Below, piece after piece: positions 49,052-63,828 of a DNA stretch of 64,000 nucleotides. The notes under the pieces are model-generated. The model made no database searches, was not told the DNA's origin, and saw only the letters and a list, made by a program, of their open reading frames with translations. The stretch comes from Scytalidium lignicola (Eukaryota > Ascomycota > Leotiomycetes), in contig NCSJ02000050.1 in assembly GCA_002812745.2 (NCBI GenBank), forward strand, positions 116,179 to 180,178, read 5' to 3'. Made by a program: the position numbers and the translations under genes. Numbering within the stretch: the stretch's first letter is position 1; the number at the start of each line of letters is the position of its first letter.

Positions 49052-51467
49052 CAACGCGGAGGGCTGCTGCTAAACAGCCTCACCGCCGTCACCATTTCCT
49101 CCATCCAGGCTCCTCGACGACCGGCTAATATTCCTTTGCGTATTTTATCACACACGGAGCCCTCGCATTTGGATTCCTCCCGGAGTGCGCCACTGGGGGA
49201 GAAGCAACGGCGACGTTCCTCACTTACGGAGTCTTCGTCTCCGAGTTCAGAGTTCTCCTGGAGTGACACTGGAGATCTCGCAGAACAACTGGCGGACGAA
49301 GAAGAACCCCTGAACAACAAACTACGGGAAACATTCGAAGACGAGGTTTTCGGGGACTCGCCAAAACGTCGCCCGAGACACAGGCGAGTTCGATATCCAC
49401 CCGACCCGGGAGACATCGAAGAGAAGGGAGCTCAACCTGGCCTCGTTATTAAAGAGGATATTGAGATCCCCATCCCTCGGCCTCGACACATCCCCAGGGC
49501 TGAACACATCATTGCCGCCATCATGAATGGTGGTGAGCGACAGATGCACGGCCTGACCGGCCGGGCATTAGTGTATGTCTTTCTCAACTGTTGATGGCTC
49601 TTCTGGTATTTTCTGACAATTGAGATAGGTATTTCACCAGTATATTTGTATCATTGGGTGTATTTCTTTTTGGTTATGATCAAGGAGTCATGTCTGGTAT
49701 TATAACGTAAGTAAAATCCAGGCATCTCCAGTAGCCTTCCTGTCTTGCTAACAATAATACCTAACAGTGGTCCTTATTTTAAAGATTATTTTAATCAGCC
49801 AACAAGAGCAGAAGTTGGAACCATGGTTGCAATTCTTGAAATTGGAGCGTTTGCTTCATCTCTCGTGGTTGGCCGAGTAGGAGACATCATTGGCCGTCGA
49901 AAAACGATCTTGTACGGTTCTTGCATATTCTTCATTGGCGGTGCCCTTCAGGCTTTTGCCACAGGTATGCCCATGATGTTGATGGGACGAATAACTGCAG
50001 GTGTCGGCGTTGGAATGTTGTCGACTATTGTGCCCGTGTACCAGTCCGAAATATCTCCACCACATAATCGTGGTAAACTTGCTTGCATCGAGTTTTCCGG
50101 AAATATTATAGGCTATGCTACATCTGTCTGGGTAGATTATTTTTGCAGCTTCATTTCCAGTGATCTCTCGTGGAGAATTCCTCTGTTGATGCAGTGCATA
50201 ATGGGTGCTCTCCTTGGCGTTGGCAGTTTGATTATAGTTGAATCTCCGAGGTATGCATCCCACATTTCTCCATAAATAAGCAGAACCCCTCCCTGACCCG
50301 CTTTAGATGGCTCCTGGACAATGACCATGATGAAGAGGGCATTGTAGTTATTGCAAATCTTTACGGTGGCGGCGATATCCATGACCCCAAAGCGAGAGAA
50401 GAGTATAGAGAGATCAAGATGAATGTCCTTATACAACGACAAGAGGGTGAGAGGTCTTACAGAGACATGTTCCGACGATATCGCACCCGAGTCTTTATCG
50501 CAATGTCGGCACAAGCCTTTGCTCAATTAAACGGCATCAATGTTATTTCATACTATGCGCCATACGTCTTCGAGTCAGCCGGGTGGGTGGGCCGACAAGC
50601 CATTCTGATGACTGGTATTAACGGAATTACCTACTTTATGTCAACAATTCCCCCCTGGTATCTTGTTGATAGTTGGGGCCGTCGTGTGATCCTCCTGAGT
50701 GGAGCAGTTGCAATGACGCTCTCTCTTTCGGCAATCTCTTACTTCCTTTACTTGGACATACATCTGACTCCGGCGTTGGTGGTTATTTTTGTGATGATAT
50801 ACAATGCTGCTTTTGGATATAGTTGGGGACCGATCCCATGGCTTTATCCCCCGGAGATCTTACCCCTTAGCATTCGATCCAAGGGTGCCAGTTTATCTAC
50901 TGCTACTAATTGGGCGTTCAACTGGCTAGTGGGAGAAATGACTCCTGTTCTACAGGAATGGATTACCTGGCGTCTCTATCTCGTGCATGCATTTTTCTGC
51001 GCTACAAGTTTTGTTGTTGGTAAGAAGCTCTGTAGAGTTCTGCATGCCCTCATAGATTAACGTTTTGCGCAGTGTATTTCATCTACCCAGAGACTTGTGG
51101 AGTGAGATTGGAAGACATGGACGCCCTTTTTGGAGATTCAACAAGTGCCCAGCCCACTCCGGCATCGAGATCTGAGACTGGATCTTTACTCGGAAACAGT
51201 TCCCCCATACCTTCGATGGAGGTTCGCCGTGGCGGCCCAAGTGGGGGCAATGGCATTGGTCCTTCAGGTGCTATTCCTGGGCTGGACATAGACCCACCTC
51301 ATGTTATGATTAAGGATGGGAAACCGCAGTATTCCACGCCTGATGAGGATGAGGAAGAAGATAAAAGTAGTGGCGGGTGGATTTCACGCATGATTGGCCG
51401 GAATAACAAGGATGGAGGAAGCATCAAAAGTGGGAATTATAGGGCATTAGATCAGGAGGAAGAATGA
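49052..51467 (+). CDS. MFS sugar porter with long acidic/Arg-rich N-terminal extension; 5' end unresolved
   Basis: Exons: up to 49572, then 49629-49706, 49768-50250, 50307-51019 and 51073-51467, with consistent phases. The first visible exon frame is open from 49052 but has no ATG before 49522, so an upstream start exon is probably missing; the left limit given is only the limit of the open frame. The extension holds GEKQRRRSSLTESSSPSSEF, acidic patches, and PRHRRVRYPPDPGDIEEKG before the first helix. Sugar porter signatures are GYDQGVMSG, GRVGDIIGRRK, PVYQSEISPPHNRGKL, VESPRWLL, GINVISYYAPYVF, DSWGRRVILL and YPETCGVRLEDMD. The substrate cannot be told. The C-terminal tail is acidic and polar. 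Confidence 0.87.
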
Positions 51468-52254
51468 GCGACTTTCCTGGCAATTGAGATATGGGATATG
51501 AGAACACTAGATCTTTTGTACTTATGACCGCGCAGTGTGTTCCGGAAGTATGCCGGACTGGCGCGCCGCAGTTGCAGCATCCGGTAGAGTTGAATAGATT
51601 GCATCGTTCTATCTGATAAACTATGCGTCCTGCATTAGGAAGTCTGCGTCGATTATACTCAGTTTACGTTACTCTCTAGGAGAATTTGTTTGAGTCCAAC
51701 ATGTGTGTTACTTTGGGTTCAGGCTATGTGGCTGTGCAGAAAAAAAGGGGGGAAAGCATGGCGCCAATCATTATGGTCTCATACTATTACTTCCGTATAA
51801 ACTGCACTGACATGACATCTGTCTTCTCCTTCTCGCTTACAAAGACCATCGAGTCGCGGGAGGCAAGGTTAGCCGCCCCCACCGAAGAGCTCTGGGCTCA
51901 GGCAGCCAACCCCTTTGCCTTTTCCAGCTTTCACGAGCGAGACACAGGCGTCGAAGAGGATTCACTTCTTCATCCTTTCCTATCTTCGCTCTTAGGAAGC
52001 TGCAAACTCTTTTGGCGGAGATGCTTAGCTCTGCGAATTGGTATTGCTTTTAATTGTTCTACCTANTTTTTTTCTCTTCTCGACCTTCTTTTGTCCACCT
52101 TTCCTCGCCTCGTCTTCTTTTCGATAAATCGAACACCAACTTTCGTTGCGGTGGGCCTAGTTCGGAAAGTTCGAACGTGTCCCGTTCAGCTCCTTTTTGC
52201 TGGAGACGCAACCAGAACTGCCACCACTCACAATTCTTCCTCTCGTGATTGAGA
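51468..52254. promoter_or_regulatory. Intergenic region upstream of PMT2
   Basis: 787 bp with the transporter 3' UTR and the PMT2 promoter. One N at 52066 precedes a T run, and a pyrimidine-rich tract (about 52060-52110) lies 150-200 bp before the PMT2 ATG. Confidence 0.5.
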
Positions 52255-54709
52255 ATGGCAACAGACAAAGGAGTCATTGCCTCTGGGGCAGATATTGACG
52301 GTGCAGTCCGTCGACGCAATGTGGCTACGGATGCACTCGGCGGCGTTCAGCTCAACGTCCCCGAGATTGATACCAAGAAGTCCCAAGCAAAGAAGGTAAG
52401 GCGTCCCGGTGATGCATGTCCAACATGGCTAACATGCATACTCCGCATAGGAACAATCGATTCTCGAATTTCTAGATGAATGGGAGTTTCTCATTGCGCC
52501 AGTCATCTTTACCTTCCTAGCCTTCTTCACTCGTCTTTACAAGATTGGGCTTTCGCCGATTGTGACCTGGGATGAAGCCCAGTAAGGCAACTTCAAGCTT
52601 ACAGTCGAGTTAGCACAATGCTGACCTATGACCAATATAGTTTTGGGAAATTCGGATCCCACTACCTAAAACGAGAATTCTATTTCGATGTCCATCCTCC
52701 CTTGGGGAAAATGCTGGTTGGGTTATCAGGATATCTTGCAGGTTACAATGGCTCTTTTGAATTCAAGTCTGGCGAGAGATACCCCGATGATCTTAACTAC
52801 ACCTTCATGCGAGCCTTCAACGCTTTCTTCGGAGCCGTCTGCATTCCCCTAGCTTATTTCACCGCCCGCGAGTTGAATTTCAAGAGACCAGCAGTCTGGT
52901 TTGTAACTCTCATGGTCTTGTGTGAGAACTCTTATACGACAATCAGCCGCTTCATCCTTCTCGACTCGATGCTTCTTTGCTTCACATTCACGACTGTTTT
53001 ATGTTGGGCAAGATTCCACAGGCTCCAGCATAAGAGCTTCAGTGCAGAGTGGTTCGCATGGCTTATCCTTACCGGAATCAGCATTGGATGTGTCTGCAGT
53101 GTCAAGCTTGTTGGCCTCTTCTGCACTGCCCTTGTTGGAATTTACACGATTGAAGATCTCTGGAACAAGTTTGGTGATGTCAAGATGCCAAAGGTAATAA
53201 TACCCGGTCAACTGAAAGGACTAGTGAATTTTCTAATGACTGACTAGATCGATCTTGCTGCCCACCTCGCGGCTAGAGTTATTACCTTGATTATGATTCC
53301 GATTCTAGTCTACATGTTATCATTTGCACTCCACTTTGCAATTCTAGAGAACAGCGGTCCGGGAGATGCTCAAATGAGTTCATTGTTTCAAGCAAACCTT
53401 AAGGGCACTGAGGTTGGAAGAGACAGTCCACTGGAGGTTGCATATGGTTCGCGTGCTACGATCAAAAACATGGGATATGGAGGTGGCCTGCTTCATTCTC
53501 ACGTTCAAACCTATCCTGAAGGTTCTACGCAACAGCAGATTACTTGCTACCATCACAAAGATTCCAATAACGACTGGTGGTTCTACCCTAACCGCTTCCA
53601 GCCAGATTTCGATCCTGAAGCACCACTCAAGTTTGTTGGCGATGGTGACGTCCTTCGAATGGTCCACTCTCAGACTGGCCGAAATCTCCATTCTCATGAA
53701 GTCTCTGCTCCTGTTACAAAAGCAGACAAGGAAGTCTCTTGTTACGGAAACACTACAGTAGGCGATGAAAAAGATCACTGGACAATCGAAGTTGTTAGGG
53801 ATGTCAGCACCAGTGACCGATCGAAGATCAGGACCTTAACCACCGCATTCAGACTGAAACACACTATCCTGGGTTGCTATCTACGCGCTGGCAATGTCAA
53901 CCTGCCGCAGTGGGGTTTCAAGCAGATCGAGGTTACCTGTGCTAAGGACCCCAGCCCGAACGATAAATATACGCACTGGAACGTTGAAGCTCATTGGAAC
54001 GACAGGCGTAAGTTTCAATATATCCACATCCTATCATCTTTACACTGATTAATGACAATAAATAGTGCCGGCGGCGGATGCTAATGCTTACAAATCTCCC
54101 TTCCTCCAAGATTTCATTCATCTCAATGTTGCTATGATGACATCTAACAATGCCCTTGTCCCCGACCCAGATAAGCAAGATGACCTTGCATCTCAGTTCT
54201 GGCAATGGCCAATTCTCAATGTTGGTCTCCGGATGTGCGGCTGGGACGACTCTATCGTGAAATACTTCCTTCTTGGGAATCCATTGGTGTACTGGGGTTC
54301 CACTGCATCTCTTGGTATCTCCGGACTTTTGGTCCTTTGGTATCTCATTCGCTGGCAGCGTGGATATGATGAACTAAAGCAAAGTGATATCGACCAAATT
54401 CATTACTCTGCAATCTACCCAGTTCTTGGATGGGGCCTTCACTACGCTCCGTTTGTAGCGATGGCTCGTGTCACATATGTCCACCATTACTATCCCGCGC
54501 TCTACTTCGCCATCTTGACCTTTGGCTTCGTTGTTGATTGGATGACAAGAACTCAGAAGAAGCCGGTGCAGTATGTTGTCTACGGCATATTATACACGGT
54601 CACTGTTGGTCTCTATATCTTGTTCATGCCGATCTCCTGGGGTATGGTCGGCCCGAACCAGCAATACCGCTATCTTAAGTGGTTCGAAGACTGGAGGGTT
54701 ACGGACTAA
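52255..54709 (+). CDS. PMT2: Dolichyl-phosphate-mannose:protein O-mannosyltransferase, PMT2 family
   Basis: Starts O-mannosylation of secretory and cell-wall proteins in the ER by moving mannose from dolichol phosphate to Ser/Thr. Five exons: 52255-52395, 52451-52581, 52641-53193, 53248-54007 and 54066-54709, giving 742 residues. The catalytic acidic loop is visible (TWDEAHFGKFGSHYLKREFY, then DVHPPLGKML). Multiple transmembrane helices flank a lumenal MIR region at about 330-540, with repeats such as LLHSHVQTYPEGSTQQQITC and GRNLHSHEVSAPV. C-terminal helices include GWGLHYAPFVAMARVTYVHH and HYYPALYFAILTF. YNGSFEFKSGERYP is typical of Pmt2-type enzymes, which pair with Pmt1-type partners. Confidence 0.95.
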
Positions 54710-55174
54710 ACAAAGCAGGAAGATGTGATGCTCAAAGCTACAGGATTTCAAACGATTGAGGAGGCGGAAGATTAGTTCAACTTCAGGTGTTTAGGATGAT
54801 GGAAAAAAGNAAAAAAGACTTCTGCATGTGTCATTGAACCTCTCATTTTTTTTTTTGCGCAATGGCTAGATGGGTAATGGCTTTGTTGGTTGTGAAGAGA
54901 TCACACAAAAAAACACTTTGTATATCAACCCTTAATTTATGTCAATTCTATGTTAGGCGATAAAAGAGTTCGGGCTTGTGACTTCATTTAAAGAAACATG
55001 TACGGTTATTCTCAACTCTAGAAAATTGATGGATCTGTATATTTATGTGCGTACATGCCTTGTAAACACTTGATCATGACTTCATTAATAGCTCAACTGA
55101 GCGAGCAAACAATTATGCCTCCTATGCAGATCTACAAGCAAGCGCTTGTGTGGCATATATATGTATCAACAATA
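54710..55174. other. Convergent intergenic region
   Basis: 465 bp between PMT2 and HPPD stop codons, with one N at 54810 next to an A run. No element recognised. Confidence 0.5.
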
Positions 55175-57225
<2,051 letters not shown>

Positions 57226-58029
57226 ATGGCTACAGCCACTCTAACGCCCCACGACCTCGTCGTGTTAGAAAAGATAAAAGATCCAGAATCAGGCCCTTCG
57301 GCTCCAATAATGATCGATAGCTCCTTAACTAAGGATCCACACATCACGGACAGTACCACCTACCAAACCATCGTTCAGCGGGAAGGCGCCATTATCTCCT
57401 CGATACAGAAGGGAGAATTGCAATTTGCTTCCCCAGAGTCCAATCAGTCGTCAGAAGCTCTTGTATCGATATATCGAACTGCTGTTACAGCGTTCGACGA
57501 ACTCGTTGGAGAGTATCCCGACTACGCCAGCGCACGAAACAACAGAGCACAAGCCCTACGACGAATATACGGCGATGAGATGTTGGTGCGGGGTTTGAAT
57601 AGATCTACAGCCCTGGACAAGTCCTGCTCAAACCTGGATCTAATAGCTGCATCAGAAAAGGTGCTATCAGACCTTGATACTGCTATATCCTTATTAAGTT
57701 CACCAACTCTCTTTGCCGCAATATCTCCACAAGCGGCAAGGACCCTGTCTCAAGCTCACACCCAGAAAGGAGCATTGTATCATCTCTCTGCAAAGCATCT
57801 TTCACTAGACTGCGAAAATCTCAGAATAGATGCGCGCAGAAGGGAGATCGGATGGAAGAAGATAGATTTTGAGGAAAATGCCTCGAGGCATTTCATGCTA
57901 GGTGGACGCTATGGAAACGAGATTGCTAGAGCTCTAGCGGTTGCTTCCAATCCAACTGCGAAGCTCTGTGGTGAAATGGTTCGCGAGGCAATGAGAAATG
58001 AGTATGGAAGTTCAAACGTAGTCCACTAA
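57226..58029 (+). CDS. TTC36-like TPR protein, putative partner of HPPD
   Basis: Single exon, 267 residues. The N-terminal block LVVLEKIKDPESG resembles the start of animal TTC36. TPR-like repeats follow: AVTAFDELVGEYPDYASARN, with the conserved NNRAQALRRIYGD, then VLSDLDTAISLL, HTQKGALYHLS and DFEENASRHFMLGG. The C-terminus, ASNPTAKLCGEMVREAM, parallels the NPYAALCNRML end of TTC36. Spacers between repeats are longer than in animals. Mammalian TTC36 is reported to bind HPD and protect it from degradation. In Aspergillus fumigatus a gene of unknown function, hmgX, lies beside hppD and is needed for tyrosine degradation; whether this protein is HmgX is inference. It diverges from HPPD. Confidence 0.87.
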   Translation: MATATLTPHDLVVLEKIKDPESGPSAPIMIDSSLTKDPHITDSTTYQTIVQREGAIISSIQKGELQFASPESNQSSEALVSIYRTAVTAFDELVGEYPDYASARNNRAQALRRIYGDEMLVRGLNRSTALDKSCSNLDLIAASEKVLSDLDTAISLLSSPTLFAAISPQAARTLSQAHTQKGALYHLSAKHLSLDCENLRIDARRREIGWKKIDFEENASRHFMLGGRYGNEIARALAVASNPTAKLCGEMVREAMRNEYGSSNVVH

Positions 58030-60018
58030 GAGAGTATGTGGATATCTTTGTTATGCTGTAATAAGTTTTGATTCTCTAGACTCCCTAGACTCTCGGTATG
58101 TAACTGAAAGAAAATACCTTTAATATATTAGAGCTATGTATAATAGCATACTAAAACCACTAGACTCCGCAGAATAAGTCTACCGTTGATATATCCCAAG
58201 GATCAGACCAGCAAGCACAGATACTCTAAGTCTGAGCCTACAGGGGAAGAATATACCGCTACCATCTAATCAATTAGTACCCTTTGACATTCCGGCAGAA
58301 AAAGTGTTCCTTTGTGTGGGACTTCAAAGACATGATCCTTGAACTATTTCGAACCCAGGCAACCGATGGCCTACTTTGACGAAATACATAGTGTCCATTA
58401 TAGATCCCCAAACAAGAAAAATGCAGGTCCGAGATTTTGTCTCGTAGACATGCCGGTATGTGGGATATGCGTGACGTAACACTACCTCTTGGGTACCGCA
58501 GTCATCACTTTAAAAAGGTAGAATCTTCGGGGTACACAACACGAGATGAGGATCTAGGAAAGAAAAACTATACCCAACAGGTTTCACAGACACAACAACG
58601 TTGTTGACTAGTGTATCAGAGTCTATCCGGACTTCGGGAAAGACAGAAAACAATCCTCTTGTGCATGAAGTGCTGGCCATAGGTGACGACAGGTTCAGAT
58701 GTCTCCCTCCTCGGTCGAAAGGGATAGATAGGTTGGGGTACAATGAATGGGACCAAATGATGATGTGTACGACTGTGCTACCACAAAGGAACACCGTGAT
58801 CATATGGTTCGCCGTTCTGGACTTGGGTGTGTGACTGGAACTGGCAGTTGCCTTATCACAGCCGTGGGTGAGCGAATAGGGTAAATGAAATGGGTAGATT
58901 ATAGATCAATACATTCCTCCATTCTTAAGAGGTATCAAGGAAAGCAAGGTTCGCTTTGAGCGTCTACCGCGCCTACCGATAACAATTGTTTGTCTGCCCA
59001 TTGCAGCCTGATATGTGCAGATGGCAACAGGGCATCACTGGTTGGCCGATACACAACAGACCCCCCTATATGCCCCTCTTATGGGTATGTTTGCTATGGA
59101 GAGAGTGTTGGCGCCTAGTCAACATTGAAAGAGGGTCTAGGGAAGGTATGTATTGTAGCACCGTGGCTTTTTTACTCATGCAACTTGCAACCGTTCCCAC
59201 AGAGCCCCGCGATATTGTACTCACATGCCCTGCCCCCACATATTTCTCTTTCCTTCTATCACTCCTCGTCCCTCGGTCGGCCGAGACATTTGACAGAGGC
59301 AAATGATTGTGCCACTTCCGAGGGAGATAACAACCTTACTGAGGTTTCATCGCCGAGTGTTGGGTAGTTTTGTTTAAAGAGCACATGCGACACAATGGTG
59401 TGTCATGTTGCTTTACTTGTCTAGAGCAGCTGGAACTAACTAGTAAGGCAGAATCTACAACAACAGAAAAACATGAAAGCGGGGAAGAAGGGGAAGAGGG
59501 GAAAAGAGAATAGAGCTGGAACAGCCGCGATACCCCCGAATCCACCGAAGTTCCAGAACCTCAGGCAAAAAGCACAGGATTTGAGCCTCACGAATCACCA
59601 AGCACTGTAACACGATCGATTCGGGACAGTTGATGGATGGTGATTTGCACAGGGAGGTGTCTAGGGGTCTGAATAATTGCAAACGGCTCCGGCAAAAGGG
59701 AGGGGATAGTGGGGCGACCGTTTTTGCCGCGAAATGCAGAGTGCCTGAATCAGGATGGAAGTGTGTGTGTCTGTGTGTTAATTGCAGTATATTGAGTGTG
59801 ATATTGGGTGTGGGTGTGGGTGCAAGCCGTGGCAGGAAAGAAAGAAAGAATGTGAGTGTGAGTGTGATGATCGACGTAGAGTAGTATTATTGATAGCGAT
59901 ATCGAGCTGGCACTTGCGAATCAGGTGCGCAAGTCCTGCAATGTGGTGCAGTTGGGCTGTACATAATTACCACAGTAAGTACCATAGTGTCGCGAGAATA
60001 CGATACGGCCGAGGAATT

Positions 60019-60034
60019 ACTGTACTGTACTGTA
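60019..60034. repeat. ACTGT tandem units
   Basis: Three direct ACTGT pentamers (ACTGTACTGTACTGTA) in gene-free DNA. Confidence 0.7.
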
Positions 60035-60963
60035 GTTCTATGCTGTAGCAAGCAGTCCTGTGATGAAAGAAGCCCTTCAAGATCTACCCAGGGTGTTAAC
60101 CACGCGCGACCTCCTTGCATTGAATCAGTTGCGCGGTAATTATATCTGGATCCAGGCAAAGCCGTGAAGCTGCTGACATCCGATGCTCTGCAACGGTTTC
60201 CCGTCCTGGGATCAGGGACTGAGGCCCGGCACGGCTCCGTACCCGCATGGCACTGTTTCCTCCTTTCTGATGAGGGTTCTAAGAATGGACGATGATGAGG
60301 TGAGATGTGATCCGAAGCCGTAATTCGGGATACTGTACGGTATGAACGTCGATGCCGCATGCCGGTGAATCTCAGTCGTTGCTACTTACAGTTACAGTCC
60401 TGGTAGTAGAAACATTGCTTCGGCCGTAATAGTAATGCCGAAACCGTGCCCCCTTTCTCCCCATCATCTAGTAATTATATCTTGGCTTGCACTTCTACAG
60501 TACCGTAGTAGCCCCTTGCCTGCCTTTTCTTTTTCCACTGCAACATTATTGTAGGCTGTCCTCCCAGTGCAAACTATTGGCCAATATGTCTCAGCACCGT
60601 TCCCCAAAACTCGGGCTAGAACCCGCAGGTCTATGGTTAAGTTACTGTATTGCGCTGACGGCGGCCCCGTCCGGTTCCATCGAGGGAATGAGTACGGTAG
60701 AGGGGTTGAGCTTCAGACACGGTGCGGACGATAATAAATACAGCCCAGCGCTGCTATTTTAGCATAACTAGTAACTCCGTACGTGTGCATTGTCGGTATC
60801 GTCCCTTGGATAGGGCGTTTTATTTTATTTAAAAATTTTCTAGATTCAAAAGTCAAAGGTCCCCCTGTCCACATGACGAGCTGAATGTTTCGTGGTTCTG
60901 TCATACACGGACAAGAGGAGAAGGAGAGTCGAAGTGTGATGAACGTGTTCATGGTGCTGTGCT

Positions 60964-60980
60964 GTACAGTACAGTACAGT
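60964..60980. repeat. ACAGT tandem units
   Basis: Three direct ACAGT pentamers (GTACAGTACAGTACAGT). Confidence 0.7.
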
Positions 60981-61081
60981 GCAATCAATACTCATTGTAT
61001 TATGACCAGTCGTTTCCCATCAGGGCATGAGGTATTTGCTATTCCAACACTCCTCCCGTGTCCCGATCAAGTTTCCTCTCG

Positions 61082-61110
61082 TAAAGAAAGAAAGAAAGAA
61101 AGAAAAAAAG
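61082..61110 (+). repeat. AAAG microsatellite
   Basis: About six units of AAAG ending in a longer A run. Confidence 0.8.
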
Positions 61111-61386
61111 CTACATTCATTTCTGTAAGACATGCCTGACTAGTGAAATCCAATAACAACTTTCTTTTCCCCTTGATTCCTTTTTCGCATCCTCACTTGT
61201 TCAAAATGATCACAAATGATACTTTGGTCGATGGTGGCGCGACGACCTACAGGGCTTGATTTGGATCTAGATCGCTACCCGCGCAGAGCGCTGCAAGCGG
61301 GGAGAAAATGGAAAGGAAAAAGAAAGGGAAAAAATGGGTTGGGTGCTGCGCCAAGCCGTCCATACTGCACTTCCGGCAAAAAAGGC

Positions 61387-61403
61387 TACAGTACTGTACT
61401 GTA
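61387..61403. repeat. ACAGT-family palindrome
   Basis: CTACAGTACTGTACTGT, a perfect 12-bp palindrome TACAGTACTGTA with an extra ACTGT unit. Confidence 0.7.
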
Positions 61404-62500
61404 AAAGAAAATCCCAAGATCCTCCTCCTCATGCACACACTGCACGAATTGGTGGTGGAAAGAGAGGACCGGAGAGCACCAGCACCGCTCCTACGCAGCC
61501 CTGTGGCATGAGTTCTGCTCTCAGCTGACGGGAGCCCAGCAAAAGCCAGCGCAAGCCAGCGCTGTCAGAAGCTAGGCTGTCCGAGAGAGCTACCGTCGCT
61601 GTGGCCTCGGGAGAGACATGGGCGGGGGGCCTTCCGCGGACAAGACTCCTTCCCATTCGAATTACGCACCTGTGGCCACTCTCGTACGGAGTAGGTTAAA
61701 ACTCCAAACTCGTTAACGCCGCCCAGCAGAAAGATGCTCACAAAACACACACCGCGAACCCCCTCAGGAGGGTCTCCCGAGTGCCTCATCTGGGTTGGAA
61801 GCTCTTGGCAGACAAGCAGGTTGGCCGTTTAATAATGACGGGTGGCGTGGGTGGGAGCCGGGCTTGCTTTGTAACAAAGAAAGACGATGCACCAACACAC
61901 GCTCACACACAAAACACGCAATCAGGCAATCCTAGATGGAACACAAAGATACTACAAAGTAAGGGAAGCCCTGCACAGGGGAGCAAGGCTTTCTCTGTTC
62001 GGTGGCGATTGCAGAATTGTGGAATTACAGTGCAAAGAATTTACAGGACTGTCTGTCATGCAGAAAGGTCTACCTCGTTACGATTGAGGAGTTGTTCTCT
62101 ACTATGCACAGTACTGTCAAGTTGTCAACTGTGTAGCAGCAACTCAGCAGTTTAGCCTCCCCAACCCCAGATCCGAGAGGTCACATCGCGTGGGAACGGC
62201 TGTGCAGCATTTTTGCTAGCTCCACGAGATGGGTTGAAATCGATCTTGTCATGCTTTGTGAAAGAGCAGACCAGGCGGCAATCATCCGTGACTTTCAGCG
62301 AGAAATTTTAACCAGTACAGTACAACAAGTACCGTTCAGTACAGAATTGAGTTTTAGTATGTGCGGTATTATATATATTACTAGCGTTTTGTCCCACCAA
62401 CTGACAATCATGATATACAGTAGTGGCAAATTAATATTCCTGGCACCAGCATTGACATTGTACTTACAATAAAAAGAAATACTACTTTATTACAGTACTG

Positions 62501-62533
62501 TATATGTGTATATATATATATATGTATGTATAT
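62501..62533. repeat. TA/TATG microsatellite
   Basis: Low-complexity TATATG and TA repeats, directly after a TACAGTACTGTA palindrome at about 62491-62502. Confidence 0.75.
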
Positions 62534-63186
62534 GCGACATGGAAACATTTGGCGGTTTGAAGGGAGACGGCAATCCTTTCCTCGGAAGAATGCATCCCAC
62601 AGGCACGGATCGAGTTGGAGGGTGGTGAGTGGTGGGAATACACAGTACAGTAAAACGGGACATCCGCTCGTTCGTTCGTTTGGCAGGTTCTGGGTGCCCA
62701 TTTTCTCAGGTTGCAGGCACNGGGGGGGGGGGCTGGGTCGACAGTACGGTACCGAGTACGGTAGCAACAGCCCAACCAGGATTGGTTGGACTTGGCACTG
62801 GACGGAGGTTGGGCTGAGTAAGGGACGATGACGGATGTTTGCTGGACGCTGACTGGACGGGGGCTCCCCCATCCCCATCATCCTCATCCTCCCTGGGACA
62901 AAAGCCAACTTAGCTGCTGAACCAACTTAGTGCAGGACCCCGTGCACTCCCCCGATGGCACTGATTTCTGGTGCCCTTTCCTCTTTGGGCGGCCCGGAGA
63001 CACCGTGGCGGGAATTTGGCGGGAATGTCGCTTGATGCGGGCTGGTGGTTTGCTGGATTTGCGCTGTACCCGAACCATTTCTGCTGCGACAGTGGTAACG
63101 ACAGTGCAGTGCATCACCGTAGCGTGAAGTTGCAGTCGTACAAGTACTGTCCTGTCCTATCATAAATTACGAGTTGAAGACAAGTC

Positions 63187-63237
63187 TTATTATTATTATT
63201 CTTCTTCTTCTTCTTCTTCTTCTTCTTCTTCTTCTTC
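63187..63237 (+). repeat. Compound TTA/CTT microsatellite
   Basis: About five ATT units (63187-63200) followed by about twelve CTT units (63201-63237). Confidence 0.9.
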
Positions 63238-63436
63238 CCAACCCCAAGGACTCTTGGGCAGAAGCTGATACCGGTACTTTTCTACATTTGGGCCTTGTAC
63301 AGTACAGTACCGTGCCCATCTTGGAGCTGGCCTGGATGAACCTAAGTAACCCTAATCCTTCATAACCTGAACGGCGGGTGCGCACACGTTTATGATCCAG
63401 AAGCGCCCGCGCCCTGGATCCAAGTGCACCCGACTG

Positions 63437-63456
63437 TACTGTAATTAGTTACAGTA
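63437..63456. repeat. ACAGT-family stem-loop
   Basis: Inverted repeat with 8-bp arms TACTGTAA and TTACAGTA around a 4-nt loop TTAG. Confidence 0.75.
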
Positions 63457-63551
63457 TCCCAAGCATCCACACAGAGGCCACAAGCACTCTATTTTTCCCA
63501 CTCCACTCCACCGCCAGGCCCCCTGGCAAGGCTCGTACTGGCTCGTATTCT

Positions 63552-63575
63552 GTACTGTACTGTACAGTACAGTAC
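63552..63575. repeat. 24-bp perfect ACAGT-family palindrome
   Basis: Tandem ACTGT units on the left mirrored exactly by ACAGT units on the right, with the axis between 63563 and 63564. It is the longest perfect palindrome of the family that I found in the window. Confidence 0.85.
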
Positions 63576-63729
63576 CGTAGGTATGTCTGGCTAGCATTAT
63601 CCTATTGTGGGTAGAAAAGCAGCTTAATTAGCCCCTTTCTGGCTGGGGGCTGCACGCTGGGACCATGAGCAATTCATGCTTGCGCAAGTCGGTCAGCGAG
63701 GCCAGACTGGAAACAGTTGCTGCTTGTAA

Positions 63730-63760
63730 CAGTACATACAGTACAGTACAGTACTGTATG
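63730..63760. repeat. ACAGT tandem array ending in a palindrome
   Basis: Several ACAGT units closing with the palindrome TACAGTACTGTA at 63747-63758. Confidence 0.75.
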
Positions 63761-63814
63761 AACCGTCCTGTACGGTAGTCGGTCGGCGGAGAGCGCGTGT
63801 GGTCCTTGGGACTG

Positions 63815-63828
63815 GTACAGTACTGTAC
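63815..63828. repeat. ACAGT-family palindrome
   Basis: Perfect 14-bp palindrome GTACAGTACTGTAC, identical to the copy at 27318-27331, about 90 bp before the possible start codon at 63917. Confidence 0.8.

Noticed and set aside
63187..63237. Regular CTT repeats, possible CRISPR-like array
   Set aside because: A simple trinucleotide microsatellite without spacers in a eukaryotic genome.
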